From positions 3,224,001-3,288,000 of the forward strand of contig NZ_RBKT01000001.1 of NCBI RefSeq assembly GCF_003633685.1: a stretch of 64,000 nucleotides of DNA. The letters are read 5' to 3'. Of the stretch, positions 15,808-24,962 are shown in pieces. Both the position numbers and the translations under genes were made by a program. The notes beneath the pieces were generated by a model. That model was not told the DNA's origin and did not search any database. It was given only the letters and a program-made list of their open reading frames with translations. Each line of letters opens with the position of its first letter. Within the stretch, counting starts at the first letter, position 1. Source of the stretch: Micromonospora pisi (GTDB taxonomy: Bacteria > Actinomycetota > Actinomycetes > Mycobacteriales > Micromonosporaceae).

Positions 15808-17763
15808 TTAATTCCTGTTTGCGTAGCCGGCGGCCTGCAAGCTGAACAGATCGGCGTATCGACCGCCAGCGGTGATGAGTTCGTCGTGGGTGCCGGCCTC
15901 GGTCAGGATGCCGTGGTCCAGGACGAAGATCCGGTCGGCGTGTCGTACGTTGGCCAGCCGATGGGTGATCAGGATCGTCGTCGCCTTGCCCTGTCGGTCC
16001 CGGATCGCCTGGAACAGCGCGTCCTCGGCGCGCGGGTCCAGCGCCGACGACGGCTCGTCCATGATCAGCAGTTCGGCCTCGCGCAGAAACCCGCGAGCCG
16101 CGGTGATTCGCTGCCACTGCCCGCCGGAGAGATCCTGCCCGTCGGCGAAGGTACGGTCCAGCAACGTCTCGTATCCGTGTGGCAGGTCGCGGATCATCCC
16201 GTGAGCGACCGCACGTCGTGCGGCGAGTTCAATCCGGTCCCGCTGTGGTGCGGTCTCGGTGTCGCCGATGGCGATGTTGGTCGCCGCGGTGAACGGCCAC
16301 TTGTGGTACTCCTGAGTGACCACAGCGATCCGCGCCCGCAACCCGTCGGGGTCCCACTCGCTAAGCGCCCGTCCGTTCCACTCGATCCGGCCCTCGCTCG
16401 GAGTCCGCAGAGCGGCGATCATCCCGGCGAGGGTGGTCTTGCCGGAGCCGTTCTCACCGACGAACGCCACGGTCTGCCCCGCGCGAATCGTGAGGGTCAC
16501 GTCGTTGACGGCCGGGGTGTCGCGGTCGGGGTAGCGCAGGCTTACCCCGCGTACGGCGACCTCCTCCAGCGGCGTGACGGCCGCGCCGCCCACGACCCGC
16601 GGTAGGTAGGCGGTCGCTCGGGTCATGAAGCCCCTGTAGTCGCCGAAGTGCTGGCCCTCGGTGTATATCCGGTCCATCTGGAGGGTGACGGTGGTCAGGG
16701 ACCGTTGCGCGGCCTGGACCGCGAGCACGCACGTCGCCGCCGCCGCGAGTGGGATCTGCCCGTCGAGGAGCAGGATGCCGAGCAGGACGTACACGGCACC
16801 GGTGGCGAGTCCGCCGATCATCGATCCGACGCTGGTGGTGGTGGTGACCTTCCGGGCCAACGCGATCTGGATGTCCGTTTCCACGTTCATGACCCGGTCG
16901 TACTGGTCGAGGAGGAACCCGCGTAGCCCGTACGAGCGGAGTTCCGGGGCGGAGGCGCGTTCGGCCATCAAGCGGTGCAGGAGCCATAGCCGGCGTCGGC
17001 GTACCGAACCGGCGGTGTACGTCTGGTATCGCTGGTGGCCGGCGCGTAGTGAGGCCCAGGCATTGGGCAGGGTCGCGACGAGCAGCGCGATGAGCAGCAA
17101 CGGGTGGATCACGATGACCGCGACGGTGACGGCGAGGAGGCTGACCAGCCCGGCGAACAGGTTCATGACGCCTTGGACCAGGCCGGTCGCCGATTCTGTG
17201 CCGCGGCTTGCGCGTTCCATGTCGTCGGCGAACGCGTCCTCGTCGAAGGCGTCGAGGCGGACCTGAGTGCTGACCTCGAAAAGACCGCGTTCGACCTCGC
17301 GGCTCACCCGCGGGCTGAGTCCGTTCTGGGCGTACCCGGTGGCGATGCCCATCCCGGCGCGGAGGGCGGTCGCTGCCGCGAGGAGCGCGAGTGCGGGCAG
17401 GGCGGCGGTCACCCGGTCGGGCGTCGGGCCGCCGGCGAACAGCTCTACCAATATCCGCTGGGTGGCCAGCAGTCCGAAGGCCGCCATCACACCCGCGCTG
17501 ATCGTGGCGGCGGCCACGACGCTGGTGCGGGTCCGGTCGGCACGCCAACTGATCCGCAGCGCCTGGCCGACCAGACGGGGTAGTTCAGCGAAGACGGCGA
17601 GCAGGCCGGCGCTGGCCCGGGCCCGCATGCCGCTCTCCCACCACATGCTGCGTAGCTCCGGCAGCACCGACTCCATGGGTTTCTCGCCGGCCGTTGGTGT
17701 CTGCCGTTCGGCAGCCTGGCCCTCATTCTCGGCGGATCGTCGTTGGCGGATCGTCGTCCTCAC
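15808..17763 (-). CDS. ABC exporter, fused permease and ATPase
   Basis: The N-terminal half holds six hydrophobic helices between about residues 60 and 330, with an atypical, poorly conserved membrane domain. The C-terminal nucleotide-binding domain shows GENGSGKTT (Walker A), V-V-T-Q-E-Y-H-K-W-P (Q-loop), L-S-G-G-Q-W-Q-R-I (signature), L-L-I-M-D-E-P-S-S-A-L-D (Walker B) and an I-T-H-R switch histidine. The half-transporter should act as a dimer in the membrane. GTG at 17763 is used because GAGGAGG lies just upstream; ATG at 17676 is a possible shorter start. It is 113 bp upstream of the kinase gene on the same strand and may be in the same export operon. Confidence 0.88.
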   Translation of the reverse strand: MRTTIRQRRSAENEGQAAERQTPTAGEKPMESVLPELRSMWWESGMRARASAGLLAVFAELPRLVGQALRISWRADRTRTSVVAAATISAGVMAAFGLLATQRILVELFAGGPTPDRVTAALPALALLAAATALRAGMGIATGYAQNGLSPRVSREVERGLFEVSTQVRLDAFDEDAFADDMERASRGTESATGLVQGVMNLFAGLVSLLAVTVAVIVIHPLLLIALLVATLPNAWASLRAGHQRYQTYTAGSVRRRRLWLLHRLMAERASAPELRSYGLRGFLLDQYDRVMNVETDIQIALARKVTTTTSVGSMIGGLATGAVYVLLGILLLDGQIPLAAAATCVLAVQAAQRSLTTVTLQMDRIYTEGQHFGDYRGFMTRATAYLPRVVGGAAVTPLEEVAVRGVSLRYPDRDTPAVNDVTLTIRAGQTVAFVGENGSGKTTLAGMIAALRTPSEGRIEWNGRALSEWDPDGLRARIAVVTQEYHKWPFTAATNIAIGDTETAPQRDRIELAARRAVAHGMIRDLPHGYETLLDRTFADGQDLSGGQWQRITAARGFLREAELLIMDEPSSALDPRAEDALFQAIRDRQGKATTILITHRLANVRHADRIFVLDHGILTEAGTHDELITAGGRYADLFSLQAAGYANRN

Positions 17764-18344
17764 ACGGCCTCCTCGGTTGAGCGGGTGATGCCGCCAGCGG
17801 CGTCGACGCTGACACCGTTTGGGCACGGCGGTACGCCCGGCGTCCATCTGGCGCCGGGAAAGCGAAGTTGCTGAGGCGCGGATGTCGGGTCTCAGTGACC
17901 TGTGACCACGCAGAGGAGCCTACGTTCCGTAGCAAGGTCGAGTCATGTAGTAGCCGGCGTGTCGAACAGGTGTGTCATCGGCGCCAAGTTGGCCGCGTGA
18001 CCAACGGCCCTAAAATCGGACGGAACCGACATTCGCACGGCCGATTGGTCCGACCGCCATCTACGCGGGAGCGCGTCTCACTGACACGTCAAGGCGAACT
18101 GGTCGCCGATCTTCGCAAGGCACCCAATGTCGGCAGGCACCTCAACGCCGCCCAAATCGACGACCAGGTCTACCGGCCCGACGCCGGACTATCCATCGGT
18201 GTGGGCGCGGCGCACCCGCAAGCCGCTCTCACGCGGCTACGGTCGATCGTCGATCCCTACGACTACACCACAGCCCGACCACGCATCCACATACGGCAAC
18301 CTGCTCGAGACCTGCCGGCCACGCCCACGGAAGAGGTCACCGCC
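17764..18344. other. 581-bp divergent intergenic region
   Basis: This lies between the divergent ABC exporter and VOC genes and should contain both promoters. A plus-strand frame is open from 17868 but has poor coding character and no family resemblance before the VOC start. I see no repeat or RNA gene. Confidence 0.4.
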
Positions 18345-18746
18345 ATGACCACAAGGCTGCATCACCTGGCCATCACCGCCACCGACCTCGCCAAATCAGC
18401 ACCTGGCTACGACGCGATCCTCGGCGTACTCGGCTACCGCCGCCACATCACCACCGACGCAATCTGCACTTGGAACGGCCGGGAACCCGAGATCCTGCTC
18501 TACCCCGCAGAAGGCGACGACCGGACCCCCCATCAACACGGCCGGCCCGGCTGGCAGCATTCCGCCTTTACCGTCGCCGACCGAGCCACGGTGCATGCCG
18601 CACACGAGGCAGCCGTGGACAGCGGATGGACCGTCGTCCACCCGCCCAAGGAGTACAACTACACGCCCGGGTACTTCGCCGTGTTCGTGGAAGACCTCGA
18701 CGGCGTAAGGCTGGAGATCGCTCACATCCCCGCGACCGGGAAGTAA
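18345..18746 (+). CDS. VOC-family (glyoxalase/dioxygenase fold) protein
   Basis: This 133-residue single-domain protein starts with L-H-H-L-A-I-T-A-T-D-L and ends with F-A-V-F-V-E-D-L-D-G-V-R-L-E-I, the paired beta-alpha-beta-beta-beta units of the vicinal-oxygen-chelate fold. Metal-ligand candidates are the N-terminal His and the C-terminal Glu of L-E-I. It could be a lyase, a dioxygenase or a binding-type resistance protein; the sequence does not decide. The ATG at 18345 has GAAGAGG upstream. It is convergent with ligA and divergent from the ABC exporter. Confidence 0.82.
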   Translation: MTTRLHHLAITATDLAKSAPGYDAILGVLGYRRHITTDAICTWNGREPEILLYPAEGDDRTPHQHGRPGWQHSAFTVADRATVHAAHEAAVDSGWTVVHPPKEYNYTPGYFAVFVEDLDGVRLEIAHIPATGK

Positions 18747-18948
18747 CTCGGGATCCTCAACGCGGAAGCCCAATGCCCTCGGAATGCGGGCGAGATTCCC
18801 AATCCGGTCATGGTCTGGCACAGGTCAGTTCTGCCTGATTGCCCGGCTCGTGGTGCAGCTCCCGCCGCGTATCGATCCTTACCACCGTTCCTCGTACGAC
18901 CCACCCGGGGAATCCCGGCGACGACTCGGGCCGGTCGTTCACCCCTGT

Positions 18949-21051
18949 TCACGTCAGATGCCCGGCGAGGCGCTGGGCGAGTTCCTCGGGTGTAATGGTT
19001 TCGATGCCGAATGCCTGGGCCTTGTCGAGCTTGCTGCCGGCGTTCTCTCCGGCGACGACGAGGTGGGTGCGGGCAGAGACGCTTGAGGACGCGCGTCCCC
19101 CCGCCTTGGCGATCAGTTCGGTCATCTCGGTTCGGGATCGGTCCGAGAGAGGCCCGGTCATCGCGCCGGTCACCACCACGGTCATCCCCGCCAATGGCAG
19201 CTCGCTCTTTGCCTTTTGGGCGGACGTCTCCGCATCGGCCCCAGCATCTGTGGGAGTAGAGGGGACGAAGTCGGGCTGGTTCATGTTCACGCCCGCGGCG
19301 ACGAGCTTGTCGATCACCGGGGCAAGGTCGGCCAGTTCCTCTACGATCACGGGGGCTTTCTCGCCGCCGATGCCGTTGACCTGCTCTAGAGCGACGGCAT
19401 CGGCGTCTCGGATGGCCTGCATGGAGCCGAAGTGCGCGGCGATGCGCAGCGACATGGATCGGCCGGTGCCCAGGACGCCGAGGGCACAGAAGACGCGATT
19501 GAGGGGTTTGGTCTTGGCCGCCTTGATTGCGGTCATGAGGTTATCGGCGCTCTTGGCCCCCATGCGGTCCAGGAGGAGCAGCTGATCGCGGGTGAGGGTG
19601 AACAGGTCGGCGAAGTCCTCGATCAAGCCCTTGTCGACGAGTTGCACGATGATCTTCTCGCCGAGGCCGTCGATGTCGAGCGCGTCGCGGGCGACGGCAT
19701 ACCGGATCGCCTCTTTCCGGCCGCAGGCGCGTCCCCGCGCGCAGCGCCACCGCTCCTGGCTGCGGTCGATGCCGGACCCGCAGCGCGGGCAGAGTTCGGG
19801 AAAGTCGATGGGCTGCTCGGTGCCGGTGCGTAGGCCAGCGACCGCGCCTTCGACGCGGGGGATGACTTCGCCGGCTCGGTAGACAATGACGTGGTCTCCG
19901 AGCATCAGGCCGCGGCGGGCGATGTCGGCCGGGTTGTGCAGAGTGGCGTAGGTGATGGTGGTGCCAGCGACGTCCACGGGGTCGAGGACGGCGCGCGGGG
20001 CGATCACGCCGGTGCGGCCCACACTCCACTCCACGGCGCGCAGCACAGTAATTTTCTGAGCGGCAGGGAACTTGAAGGCGGTGGCCCAGTGCGGGGTGCG
20101 TGAGCCCATCCCGGCCCGGATCTGGTCGACGGGGCTGTCGGCCTTGATCACGGCACCGTCGAGCTCGATGTCGAGTTCCGCGCGCAGGGCGCCGATCTCG
20201 CGTACCCGGTCCATGACCTGGTCAAGGGAGGTGTAGGTCCGGGTGGCGAGGGGAGTGTCGGCCATCGTCCCCAGTCCGAGAGCGGCGAGGCGGGCGATGA
20301 GCCGGGTGTGGGTGAGCCCGGCGAGGGTGGGATCGTCGGTGTGTTCGGGGTCGGTCAGTGCGGCGTAGGCCAGGAAGGTCTGCTCGATTCGGTAGGCCCG
20401 GTCCTTGGCGCGCAGTGAGCCCGAGGAGGCGTTGCGGCGGTTGGCGAAGGCCGTGGCGCCGTGCGCGGTCCGCAGCTCGTTCGCGCCGGCGAACTGGTCC
20501 TCGGTCATGAGGACTTCGCCTCGCACTTCGATCGTGACCGGTTCGGTCAGGATCATGGGCAGGCCGATGATGTCCCCGATCGCGTGGGACACGTCCTCCC
20601 CTGTCGTCCCGTCGCCCCGGGTGACCAGTTGAACCAGCCGACCCTCGCGGTAGCGGGCTGCCAAGGCCACACCGTCGAGCTTGGGCTCCACGGCCCAGCC
20701 TGCCACCGCCGCTCCGCCCAGCCGCCGCTCCAGCGAGACGGCCCACGCCGTCAGCTCCTCGTCCGAGAAGACGTTCCCCAGGCTGAGCATCGGAACGGTG
20801 TGCTCGACGTCGCCAGCGGTCACTCCTGCCGCGACCTGCTGGGACGGGGAGTCGGCCGCGATCCGCCCGGGGTGCGCGTCCTCCCAGACGGTGATAGCGC
20901 GCAGCAGCCGGTCGTAGGTCTCGTCGTCCAATCCTGACTCGCCGGAGCCGTAGTAGGCATCGGCGGCCTTCCGCGCCTGCGCGACGGCTTCAAGGTAGGC
21001 GGCCTCATCAGCAAGGTCGACAGCGGGCGCCGCTGCGGAAGGCTTCGTCAT
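18949..21051 (-). CDS. ligA: NAD-dependent DNA ligase
   Basis: The 700-residue protein has the full LigA architecture: N-terminal Ia domain; adenylation domain with the K-x-D-G nucleophile motif E-P-K-L-D-G-V-A (about residue 120); OB fold; four-cysteine zinc finger (C-P-R-C, then two cysteines, about 410-432); helix-hairpin-helix repeats; and a C-terminal BRCT domain. It seals nicks in DNA using NAD. The ATG at 21051 follows AGGAGA. It lies 54 bp after the FAD oxidase gene on the same strand, at the end of a metabolic-looking run. That is an unusual place for a housekeeping ligase, so it may be a second copy. Confidence 0.93.
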   Translation of the reverse strand: MTKPSAAAPAVDLADEAAYLEAVAQARKAADAYYGSGESGLDDETYDRLLRAITVWEDAHPGRIAADSPSQQVAAGVTAGDVEHTVPMLSLGNVFSDEELTAWAVSLERRLGGAAVAGWAVEPKLDGVALAARYREGRLVQLVTRGDGTTGEDVSHAIGDIIGLPMILTEPVTIEVRGEVLMTEDQFAGANELRTAHGATAFANRRNASSGSLRAKDRAYRIEQTFLAYAALTDPEHTDDPTLAGLTHTRLIARLAALGLGTMADTPLATRTYTSLDQVMDRVREIGALRAELDIELDGAVIKADSPVDQIRAGMGSRTPHWATAFKFPAAQKITVLRAVEWSVGRTGVIAPRAVLDPVDVAGTTITYATLHNPADIARRGLMLGDHVIVYRAGEVIPRVEGAVAGLRTGTEQPIDFPELCPRCGSGIDRSQERWRCARGRACGRKEAIRYAVARDALDIDGLGEKIIVQLVDKGLIEDFADLFTLTRDQLLLLDRMGAKSADNLMTAIKAAKTKPLNRVFCALGVLGTGRSMSLRIAAHFGSMQAIRDADAVALEQVNGIGGEKAPVIVEELADLAPVIDKLVAAGVNMNQPDFVPSTPTDAGADAETSAQKAKSELPLAGMTVVVTGAMTGPLSDRSRTEMTELIAKAGGRASSSVSARTHLVVAGENAGSKLDKAQAFGIETITPEELAQRLAGHLT

Positions 21052-21104
21052 GCCGCTTATTCTCCTGACTGCCACTGACAGCGCGGCGGTAGCGCTGGTG
21101 TGTG

Positions 21105-22502
21105 TCACCTCGGGTGTCGCGTGGGCGCAATCGGGCGGGGTTCGGTCCGCTGGCCCGGCAGGCGGGGGCGGCTGAACGGCGCCGGTCCATCAGTTCCGGG
21201 TCGTGTCGGGGAGAGCCCGAATGTGCGGTAGAAGGTGTCGTTCTCGAAGCGTCGGTGCGGGTCGAACCTGCTGAGCGCCCGCCGGAACCGGTGGAAGCCG
21301 TCGGTGTTGGCGGCGGGCAGCAGTTCCGGAGTGAAGTACTTGCCCCAGTGCGGCCTGCCGCCCAGACCGTAGAGCAGGCGCTGGATGTCATCGAACAATG
21401 GACGCGCGGCGGTGATCGACCCGACGGCGGTCATGTAGGACACGAAGCCGAAGTAGGTGGCCGGGCCTGCCTGCGCGGGACTCAGGTAGCCGTGGGCTGG
21501 GCCGGTGGTGCGCAGGATAACGGGGTAGTGCAGCTTGTAGGGGGAGGCGCGCAAGAGTTCCTTGAGACCGGCGTACGCCCCTGGTACGGCGTCCAGGGGA
21601 ACGGCGATCTCCATGTTCAGCTGCGGGGCCGGGATGCCGTTCTTGAAGATCTCGTGGAGCGTCCCCTTGGAGCCCCTCGCGCCGAGGAACTTCTCCAGCG
21701 TCTGGGCGGCCGGCGTCCGGCCCTGGCCGTCGCCGATGTCGGCCATCAGTTGGCGGCGGGTGCGAGTCACGACGCGGTCCAGATCAGCCAGACCCTGGGC
21801 CTCGGCGGCCGTGGGTGTCCAGCTGTCGTCGTGAACGACCCAGGTGTGCGTAACCTGGTGCTCGGTGAACCACCAGCTCTTGGCGGCCACGGATTCGCGG
21901 TTCCAGGCGGCGTAGCGCTCGGGCAGGCTGTCCTCGGCCACGGTGAAACGGGTGCAGTGCAACTCCTTTGCCGGTCGACCTCGGAGTTCCAGGCCGACGA
22001 CCACGCCGAGGCACCCGAGGTTGAGCACGGCCGCGCCGAACTCGGCGTCAGCGGGGGTGAGCCGGTGCAGGGTGCCGGTCCCGTCCATGAGCTCGACGGC
22101 GGTCACGCAGTCGGAGAACGTGCCGCTGGACAGACCCTGCGCGTGGGTGCCGGTGGCGAGGGCACCGGCGACCGTCTGGCTTGTGATCACGGGCGGGCAT
22201 GCGGCCGGTTCCAGACCGTGGCTGTCAAACGCCCGCCACACGTCTTCGAGCAGCGTGTCTCCGGTGACGTACAGGTTCTCGCCACGCAGCTCACCGACCC
22301 CGCGGCCCGGGAGGTCGAGGAGGATGCCTCGAGTCCCGTCCGGGCACCGCAGCTGGGCCGGGTAGGTAAACCTGGACCCGAGGACGCGCACTGTTTCCTT
22401 CTCGCGTGTCAGCATCGACTCCAGCTGTTCCAGGGACGTGATACGCGTCCAGCCGCCCTGGGCGGCGATGGTTACGTTGCCGCCCCAGTTCGTGAGAGTC
22501 AT
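21105..22502 (-). CDS. FAD-linked oxidoreductase, aldonolactone/alditol oxidase-like
   Basis: From the ATG at 22502, with GAGGA 8 nt upstream, the product is 465 residues. The FAD-binding PCMH-type domain reads V-R-V-L-G-S-R-F-T-Y, then V-A-G-A-L-A-T-G-T-H-A-Q-G, the pyrophosphate-binding and flavin-contact region. The C-terminal half contains P-H-W-G-K-Y-F-T and R-F-D-P-H-R-R-F-E-N-D, as in D-arabinono-1,4-lactone, L-gulonolactone and alditol oxidases. These oxidise sugar lactones or polyols and reduce oxygen. It is 177 bp downstream of the NmrA-like gene. The substrate is not determined. The last 30 residues are basic and unconserved. Confidence 0.85.
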   Translation of the reverse strand: MTLTNWGGNVTIAAQGGWTRITSLEQLESMLTREKETVRVLGSRFTYPAQLRCPDGTRGILLDLPGRGVGELRGENLYVTGDTLLEDVWRAFDSHGLEPAACPPVITSQTVAGALATGTHAQGLSSGTFSDCVTAVELMDGTGTLHRLTPADAEFGAAVLNLGCLGVVVGLELRGRPAKELHCTRFTVAEDSLPERYAAWNRESVAAKSWWFTEHQVTHTWVVHDDSWTPTAAEAQGLADLDRVVTRTRRQLMADIGDGQGRTPAAQTLEKFLGARGSKGTLHEIFKNGIPAPQLNMEIAVPLDAVPGAYAGLKELLRASPYKLHYPVILRTTGPAHGYLSPAQAGPATYFGFVSYMTAVGSITAARPLFDDIQRLLYGLGGRPHWGKYFTPELLPAANTDGFHRFRRALSRFDPHRRFENDTFYRTFGLSPTRPGTDGPAPFSRPRLPGQRTEPRPIAPTRHPR

Positions 22503-22678
22503 AGGGAAAGTCCTCGGTGGTCTCGTTCCGCACCCGAGGCGGAGAGCGATCATCGCGGCCTGGTGCCGAATGCCTGTACTCGAACAAGCTGTCGTGTCCC
22601 CGAAGTGCGGCCCGCGGTTGGAGACGGGGCGCAGCGCGAGCCCTGCGGGACTCGCGCCGCGTCCTGACGGTCCGCCTC

Positions 22679-23626
22679 TCAGGCGGGGCCAAACATGTGC
22701 TGAATGGGCGGGTGCGGGTGGGGGCACGAGGTGAAGTCGGGGCCAAAGCAGCAGGCGTGGTCCGTCGTCCAGGTCTCAAGATCGGTGGAGGGTCGTCCCA
22801 GGAGTTGCTCGGCCGTACGGGTCGCCGGGGCGTCCCCCTCAGCGCCGATCCGGCCCCACAGACCGAGGACCTGCGCTGCGGCACTACGGCGTATCCCGTA
22901 CTTGGCCAGGCTGGTCACGAAATGCTCGTCTGTCTGCCGCACGAACGTGATCGGCCGCCCGCAAACCTGACTCAGGGCCGAGGCCCACTGGGCACAGGTC
23001 GCCTGCGTGTGATGGCTCATCAAGGCGCTGCTCAGATCCACCGAGTCGGGAGACAGGATCTTGCGGCAGAACAGAGCGGCGGCGTCGTCGCAGCTGATGT
23101 AGGAAAACGGGCGGTCGGCGTCGACGGGGAAGGTAAACGACCCCACCCCGGCGATCGACTGGCACTGGTAGAGGATGTTCTCCAGGAACATGGGCAGTTG
23201 AACGACGTCGAACGCGATCCCGGACTTCTCCAGGAGCGCTTCCAGCGCTGCCGCTTCGTCGGCCATCGTGCACTGCTCCGGGGCGAACTGGATGCCCAGG
23301 CAGACGATTCGTTGCACACCGGCCCTCTGCGCCGCCTGCAGGTACATCCCGCCGATGTCGACTCGCCGGTCGATCGGAGGCACCATCAGCATGGTCTCCG
23401 TCCCGGCCAACGCCTCGGCCAGCGAGGCGGGCTCCGCCGGCTCCCACTCCCGGAGCTGTACCTCAATGTCGCTCACGGCTCGTCCGGCGATCCGGGCTTC
23501 CGGGATGGCCAGGCGTAGCGTCAGCTGCGGTGCATCGCAGGCGAGTCGGCGCAGCGTGTAGTGGCCGACCTTGAAGAAGTTCCGGGTCGCTCCGAGCACG
23601 GTGACGACCTTCGGCAAGTCCGTCAT
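22679..23626 (-). CDS. NmrA-like NAD(P)-binding protein
   Basis: The 315-residue product starts V-V-T-V-L-G-A-T-R-N-F-F-K-V-G, a variant Rossmann G-x-x-x-x-x-x-G motif. It then reads M-L-M-V-P-P and G-V-Q-R-I-V-C-L-G, as in atypical short-chain dehydrogenases of the NmrA/QorR group. A Y-x-x-x-K motif is not obvious, so catalysis or mere redox sensing are both possible. Its start overlaps the stop of the dioxygenase gene by 4 bp, so it belongs to the same operon. The C-terminus is Cys/His/Pro-rich, which is unusual for the family. Confidence 0.75.
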   Translation of the reverse strand: MTDLPKVVTVLGATRNFFKVGHYTLRRLACDAPQLTLRLAIPEARIAGRAVSDIEVQLREWEPAEPASLAEALAGTETMLMVPPIDRRVDIGGMYLQAAQRAGVQRIVCLGIQFAPEQCTMADEAAALEALLEKSGIAFDVVQLPMFLENILYQCQSIAGVGSFTFPVDADRPFSYISCDDAAALFCRKILSPDSVDLSSALMSHHTQATCAQWASALSQVCGRPITFVRQTDEHFVTSLAKYGIRRSAAAQVLGLWGRIGAEGDAPATRTAEQLLGRPSTDLETWTTDHACCFGPDFTSCPHPHPPIQHMFGPA

Positions 23627-24447
23627 CGCGCACCCCAGCTCTCACTGCTCGTCGTGTCCTTGTACAGGTCCACCGGGTTGACCGTGTTGGAGTGGTAACC
23701 CAGCAGCCGACGGCTCTGGAAAGAGAGGTGGCCGGCCGCGGTGGCGGGATCGCAGGGGTGGTCGTACGGGCGCAGCCACGCTTGTCCGAAGCGGATGATC
23801 GCGCTGCGTCGCTCCTGGGTCCGGTTGGGCAGCACGGCATGCCACATGGTGTTGCCGAAGACGACCGCGTCGCCGGGTTCGGCGTGGATACTCAGGGCGC
23901 CCTCGGGAAGCGAGCCCTGGGCGAGGGCGTCGTTCGCCGTCTTCCAGTAGGCGTTGTCCTTGTAGTTGGCCGGCCACCGGTGCGAGCCGGGGATGAGCAC
24001 GAGGTTGCCGCTGTCCTTGGGCCGCGTGTCGGTGAAGAACACCTGGGCCTTGAGGTGCAGTGGCCCGTTGAGCTCGTCGTACGGACGCTCCAGGTAGGGC
24101 CCGGAGTCGCGGTGCCACGGCTCGTGGACCTCCTGGTAGATCCCCCGCCTCAGCACCTCAGTGCCCAGGACCTGGAGCGACCCGTTGAGGATCCGGTGGG
24201 GGACGGACATCAGGGCGGCGCACTCGAAGAGCAGCTGGTACTCGGCGATGATGTTCGCGGCGTCGCGCACGTGGGTCAGGGCCGGGTTCGTGTTGAACGA
24301 GCTGTGCGTCAGGTCGGGGCCGCGGTCGTCGGTAAGCCTGCGGACGGCCGTGTCCACCGTGCTGACGACGCTGTCGGGGACGGCATGCTTGATGAGCGCG
24401 AAGCCCTGTTCGGTGAACTGGGCGACGGCGTTGTTCGGTGAAGTCAT
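23623..24447 (-). CDS. phytanoyl-CoA dioxygenase (PhyH)-family Fe(II)/2-oxoglutarate oxygenase
   Basis: The 274-residue protein has the facial-triad motif W-H-R-D-S-G (H-x-D, about residue 135), the family's L-V-L-I-P-G-S-H-R-W, and a distal histidine in G-N-T-M-W-H-A-V-L-P-N. Arg in R-S-A-I-I-R-F could bind 2-oxoglutarate. PhyH enzymes hydroxylate or halogenate small molecules and are frequent in natural-product pathways. Its ATG overlaps the HIT gene's stop by one base (TGATG). Substrate unknown. Confidence 0.87.
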   Translation of the reverse strand: MTSPNNAVAQFTEQGFALIKHAVPDSVVSTVDTAVRRLTDDRGPDLTHSSFNTNPALTHVRDAANIIAEYQLLFECAALMSVPHRILNGSLQVLGTEVLRRGIYQEVHEPWHRDSGPYLERPYDELNGPLHLKAQVFFTDTRPKDSGNLVLIPGSHRWPANYKDNAYWKTANDALAQGSLPEGALSIHAEPGDAVVFGNTMWHAVLPNRTQERRSAIIRFGQAWLRPYDHPCDPATAAGHLSFQSRRLLGYHSNTVNPVDLYKDTTSSESWGAR

Positions 24448-24962
24448 CACGCTTGACTGCTCTCTGCCTCGGTCTTGGGCGGCTGTGGGGCGTTGAGGGC
24501 CGTGCGCAGGCGCTGCGCGACCTCGTGCTTGCGGGTCGGATCGGCCAGCCGAGGGAAGACGACGATCGAGTCGCCGTCGTAGCGCGGCACGACGTGGACG
24601 TGAAAGTGGAAGACGGTCTGATGGGCGGCCTGACCGGTGGCGTGGACCAGGTTGATGCCGGACGCCCCGCACGAATCCCGCAGAGCGTTCGCCACCTGCT
24701 TCGCGGTCGCCATGACGTGCTGGAACGACTCTTCCGGGATGTCGAGCAGGTCCTGGAAGTGCTGCTTGGGAACAACGAGGACGTGCCCGTAGGTCGCCGG
24801 GAGATGGTCCAGGAAGCACAAGGTGTCCGCTGTCTCGGCTAGGACGTGCGCTTCCACGTCGCCGCAGGCAATGCCGCAAAACACGCAGGAGGACACCGCG
24901 CCGCCGACCGGTTCTTGTGCCGGGTATCGAGACAACCACTGGGGATCGAAGTTCAAGGACAT
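24447..24962 (-). CDS. HIT-family nucleotide hydrolase/transferase
   Basis: This 171-residue protein has C-V-F-C at its N-terminus, F-L-D-H-L-P-A-T-Y-G-H-V-L-V-V-P-K-Q-H, and the catalytic histidine triad H-F-H-V-H-V-V-P near residue 130. HIT proteins hydrolyse nucleoside phosphoramidates or dinucleoside polyphosphates. ATG at 24962 is preferred over a start at 24998 because the family homology begins just after it. It is the first gene of the minus-strand run HIT-PhyH-NmrA-FAD oxidase-ligA, so the promoter should lie in 24963-25340. Confidence 0.87.
   Translation of the reverse strand: MSLNFDPQWLSRYPAQEPVGGAVSSCVFCGIACGDVEAHVLAETADTLCFLDHLPATYGHVLVVPKQHFQDLLDIPEESFQHVMATAKQVANALRDSCGASGINLVHATGQAAHQTVFHFHVHVVPRYDGDSIVVFPRLADPTRKHEVAQRLRTALNAPQPPKTEAESSQA

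Noticed and set aside
16454-17548. 364-codon open frame inside the ABC exporter
   Set aside because: Arg/Pro/His-rich shadow frame of the ABC exporter, without domain motifs.
21102-22667. 521-codon plus-strand frame
   Set aside because: Antisense to the FAD oxidoreductase, which has clear motifs, a good ribosome binding site and family length.
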